From: Vulcanimicrobiota bacterium
GTDB taxonomy: Bacteria > Vulcanimicrobiota > Vulcanimicrobiia > Vulcanimicrobiales > Vulcanimicrobiaceae
DNA length: 64,000 nt
Reading direction: 5' to 3'
NCBI GenBank assembly: GCA_030041225.1
Contig: JASHOG010000018.1
Location: 1-64,000, forward strand
The notes below the pieces were generated by a model. That model worked only from the letters and a program-made list of their open reading frames with translations, was not told where the DNA came from and did no database searches. Positions within the stretch are counted from its first letter, which is position 1. Every line of letters begins with the position of its first letter. Positions 61,950 through 64,000 of this stretch are shown here, in pieces. The translations under genes and the position numbers were made by a program.

Positions 61950-62504
61950 CTGGACCAACGCCTTCTGAGTTCCGCGCGCGCAGTAGCGCCGTTCCTCCTC
62001 GTGGCAATCGCAGTTGTCGTGCTCCTCTTCGTGCTCGCGCCGCTCTTCGGCAGCGGCTCGCGCGGCGCGGGCCCAGCCGGACTCGCGGGCGAGACGGCGC
62101 CGATCATCGCGCTGCACGACGACCGCGGAGCAGCGGTCTCGCTCGAGACCTATCGCAACAACGTTGTGTTGATGAACCTGTGGGCAACGTGGTGTCCGCC
62201 GTGTCGCGAGGAGCTCCCGGATTTACAACGCCTTTTTGCCATGGACGCTCGCAAAGGGCTGGTCGTGATCGGCGTCGATGAGGGCGAGTCGCCGCAGCGC
62301 GCGGGTGCCTTCGCGCAGGCGCTTGGATTGCACTTTCCCATATGGATCGATCCCGAGCAGTCCTACGGACGTGCCTACGATGCTCTCGGTTTTCCGACGA
62401 CCGTGATCGTCGGACGTAACGGCAAGATCGTCCGTGGCTACGACGGCGCGCTGACGTTCGACGAGATGCGTGCCGCGGTGACGCCGCTTCTCGCGCGCGA
62501 GTGA
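61950..62504 (+). CDS. TlpA/ResA-like membrane-anchored thioredoxin, probable CTG start
   Basis: 184 residues: one N-terminal membrane helix (APFLLVAIAVVVLLFVLAPLF) then a thioredoxin fold with LWATWCPPCREELPDL, the CxxC reductant site, and cis-Pro region GFPTTVIVGRNG. It likely reduces disulfides, for example in cytochrome c maturation. AGAGGAGGT (61937-61945) lies 4 nt before CTG 61950; the ATG at 61905 has no such site and would overlap folD. Confidence 0.88.
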   Translation: MDQRLLSSARAVAPFLLVAIAVVVLLFVLAPLFGSGSRGAGPAGLAGETAPIIALHDDRGAAVSLETYRNNVVLMNLWATWCPPCREELPDLQRLFAMDARKGLVVIGVDEGESPQRAGAFAQALGLHFPIWIDPEQSYGRAYDALGFPTTVIVGRNGKIVRGYDGALTFDEMRAAVTPLLARE

Positions 62505-63388
62505 GAACGTACGTCTCTCTGGCGACGGCGATTGTCGGCGTCGTTGTGCTCCAGGCGCTGCTTCCCGATCGTACCGTTTGGCACGAAGGTTGGTACAGTG
62601 TAGTGCTCGCCGGGGCGCTCGCACTGCTCCTGCGCACCACTCTCGCCCTGCCTTCACGCGGCAGGCCTGCACGCTTCGTCGTTACATTCGGTGTAGCGGT
62701 GATCGCATTCGCTGGAATCGCAAGTGGCTTGCTCGCTCCCGACCCGCAGGAACTCGTCGCCGCTCCGGGCTCTATCGTCCCCACACCCGATCTCGGCGGA
62801 AGTTTGCTCTTCGCGCCGCTGCGAATCGCGGACGCACCGCAGCTACTGCGCTCCGGGCACGCGCCGCTGCGCGTCATTTCGGAGCGCTACACCGGGGCGT
62901 TCGTCTTGCGCGAAGTGATGCGCACGGTCGTTGCGATCGACGCGTACGACGCGAGCGGTGGGCACCTAACGATCACGCAGCCGACCGGCAGCGCTTTCTC
63001 CTCGCCGGTGCTCTTAATGCAGCAGTCGCAGTCCATCCACGGGCTCGACCTTCCAGTCGACGAGTTCGCGCTTCCGGCGGCGCACCGCATCGTCAAGGTC
63101 GCACTCTTCAGCCCACGGCAGGTCGCGCTCTTGCGCGGCGTCGCAGAGCCGTCGCGCCCCGCACTGCTCTTTCTCGTCGCCGACGAGACCGATCAACCGC
63201 TACCCCATGCGATCGCATTCGTCTCGAGCGGCGACACCGTAACCGTTGCGGGGCTCCGTCTGCGCGGCCAAGTGCTGCGCTATCCCGCGGTTGACGTACT
63301 CTCCGCGCCCTCGCTCCCTGCCCTCATCATCGGCCTGTGCTTACTCCTGATTGGTTTACTGCTGGCGATCGCGAGGCGGGTCTACTAG
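62501..63388 (+). CDS. Membrane protein of unknown function
   Basis: 295 residues. Hydrophobic segments lie at the N terminus (LATAIVGVVVLQALL, WYSVVLAGALALLLRTTL, FVVTFGVAVIAFAGIASGLL) and the C terminus (LPALIIGLCLLLIGLLLAIA), enclosing a soluble beta-rich domain of about 170 residues, presumably extracytoplasmic. GTGA overlap with the TlpA-like gene suggests a shared role in redox or cytochrome biogenesis (inference). Confidence 0.78.
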   Translation: MRTYVSLATAIVGVVVLQALLPDRTVWHEGWYSVVLAGALALLLRTTLALPSRGRPARFVVTFGVAVIAFAGIASGLLAPDPQELVAAPGSIVPTPDLGGSLLFAPLRIADAPQLLRSGHAPLRVISERYTGAFVLREVMRTVVAIDAYDASGGHLTITQPTGSAFSSPVLLMQQSQSIHGLDLPVDEFALPAAHRIVKVALFSPRQVALLRGVAEPSRPALLFLVADETDQPLPHAIAFVSSGDTVTVAGLRLRGQVLRYPAVDVLSAPSLPALIIGLCLLLIGLLLAIARRVY

Positions 63389-64000
63389 AACTCGGTCGTG
63401 CTCGTGAAGTTGAAGCCGTCGATCTTCGCGGCGGGAGCGACGAGACTGTAGCCGTAGCTTGCCGTGCGCAGTTGCTCCTTTGAGAACTCGCAGGAGCGCA
63501 GCGCATCGAGGATGCTCTGGTTGAAGCGCAAGTTGCGCACGCCGGAGGTGATGCGCCCGTTCTCGATGAGGAAGGTACCGTCGCGCGTCATACCCGTGAT
63601 GATCGCCTTCTTCAAGTCGACGGGGCGAATGTACCAGAAGCGGGTGACGAGCAGGCCGCGCTCCGTCGAGGCGATCATCTCTGTCGCGGGGCGCGTACCG
63701 GGCGCGACGACGACGTGCATCGGCTGCGGACCGTACGCGTTCGGCGCGGGTAACGCATGACCGGTGTTCTCGCGGTCGAGCTTCTTCGCGTAGTAGCTGT
63801 CGGTAACGACGTTGCGCACGGCGCCGCGCTCCACCAGCGCGAGGCGCTGCGTAGGGTAGCCTTCGTAGTCGAAGGGCATGCCCGGCGCAAGCGGGTGCGA
63901 CCAATCGTCGTAGATCGTGACGTTTTCGCCGAAATACGTGCGATCGAGGCCGTCGCTGAAAAACGAAGAGCCTTCTTCGTAGCTCTGTGCCGAGAAATGG
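63385..64000 (-). CDS. TldD/PmbA-family metalloprotease, C-terminal part (cut by window)
   Basis: The open frame runs off the window's right edge. Visible residues include SAQSYEEGSSFFSDGLDRTY, FGENVTIYDDWSHPLAPGMP, FDYEGYPTQRLALVERG, NVVTDSYYAKKLDRENTGHA and LIENGRITSGVRNLRFNQSI, the C-terminal beta-barrel of TldD/PmbA (modulator of gyrase) proteins. Such proteins form zinc protease pairs. Its stop overlaps the convergent membrane-protein gene by 4 nt. Confidence 0.9.
   Translation of the reverse strand, partial: HFSAQSYEEGSSFFSDGLDRTYFGENVTIYDDWSHPLAPGMPFDYEGYPTQRLALVERGAVRNVVTDSYYAKKLDRENTGHALPAPNAYGPQPMHVVVAPGTRPATEMIASTERGLLVTRFWYIRPVDLKKAIITGMTRDGTFLIENGRITSGVRNLRFNQSILDALRSCEFSKEQLRTASYGYSLVAPAAKIDGFNFTSTTEF

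Overview
This is a gene-dense, high-GC chromosomal window with one tRNA and about 58 protein-coding genes. Most genes sit in long same-strand runs with 1 to 20 nt overlaps (ATGA, GTGA or TGATG junctions). No stretch above 300 bases lacks a gene. I see no CRISPR array, insertion sequence, integrase or rRNA. An RND pump and a PBP4-type carboxypeptidase fit a diderm bacterium. Futalosine-pathway menaquinone genes (mqnB, mqnD), a SufR-regulated SUF locus, an ETF-ubiquinone oxidoreductase and frequent GTG/TTG starts suggest an uncultivated high-GC lineage; Candidatus Eremiobacterota (WPS-2) is my best guess. That is an impression of gene mix, not a demonstrated placement.

Layout. 78-17k, mainly plus strand: tRNA-Leu(GAG), an enlarged RND transporter, a copper-amine-oxidase-N-type wall protein, an SDR, an M1 aminopeptidase with HEAT repeats, PBP4, malic enzyme with an ACT domain, an orphan OmpR-type regulator, a YncE-like propeller/phosphoesterase and a DDAH-like protein (both apparently catalytically dead), a metallophosphoesterase and an ABC exporter. 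17-18.7k: a HEPN/MNT pair and an HTH-MBL fusion, minus strand. 18.7-19.6k: thioredoxin reductase, plus. 19.6-32.4k: a very long minus-strand run comprising a branched-chain-type 2-oxoacid dehydrogenase (E1a, E1b, E2), an aspartyl protease, queD, queE, mqnB, mqnD, a NamZ-like muramidase, glcD, glcE, a YtpB-like terpene synthase and a TIGR01777 epimerase. 32.4-35.4k: a tandem pair of paralogous TonB-C-terminus secreted proteins and an FAD oxidoreductase. 35.4-36.7k: a small, more A/T-rich, decaying islet with a shortened CBS/HEPN-like gene and a frameshifted PemK/MazF-like gene. 36.7-39.7k: threonine aldolase, beta-CASP nuclease and LOG-like genes, minus. 39.8-42.8k: ETF-QO, thiS, thiG and a rhodanese, plus. 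42.7-50.7k: a methyltransferase, a divergent BCP peroxiredoxin, then a minus-strand run reading sigma factor, zinc-finger/MGMT fusion, PHP protein with histone-H1-like tail, EF-G-like GTPase, oligopeptide-binding lipoprotein, pyrE. 50.8-54.3k: proteins of unknown function and a GH125 mannosidase. 54.3-59.1k: sufC-sufD-sufS-sufU diverging from sufR and an IscU-like gene. 59.1-64k: thpR, an MBL hydrolase, an O-methyltransferase, folD, a TlpA-like thioredoxin, a membrane protein and a truncated TldD/PmbA-family gene.

The most interesting candidate system is at 47988-50715. An ECF sigma factor is followed, with a 14-nt overlap, by a protein that joins an anti-sigma zinc-binding motif (H-X3-C-X2-C) to an O6-alkylguanine-DNA alkyltransferase domain with its PCHR active site. 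Next comes a PHP phosphoesterase with a Lys/Arg/Pro/Ala-rich tail. This architecture would let irreversible alkylation of the repair cysteine release a sigma factor, a possible functional analogue of the Ada response. A second theme is a dispersed palindromic repeat (at 3, 27457, 36673 and 59695) that has become part of the coding ends of queD, ltaE and thpR.
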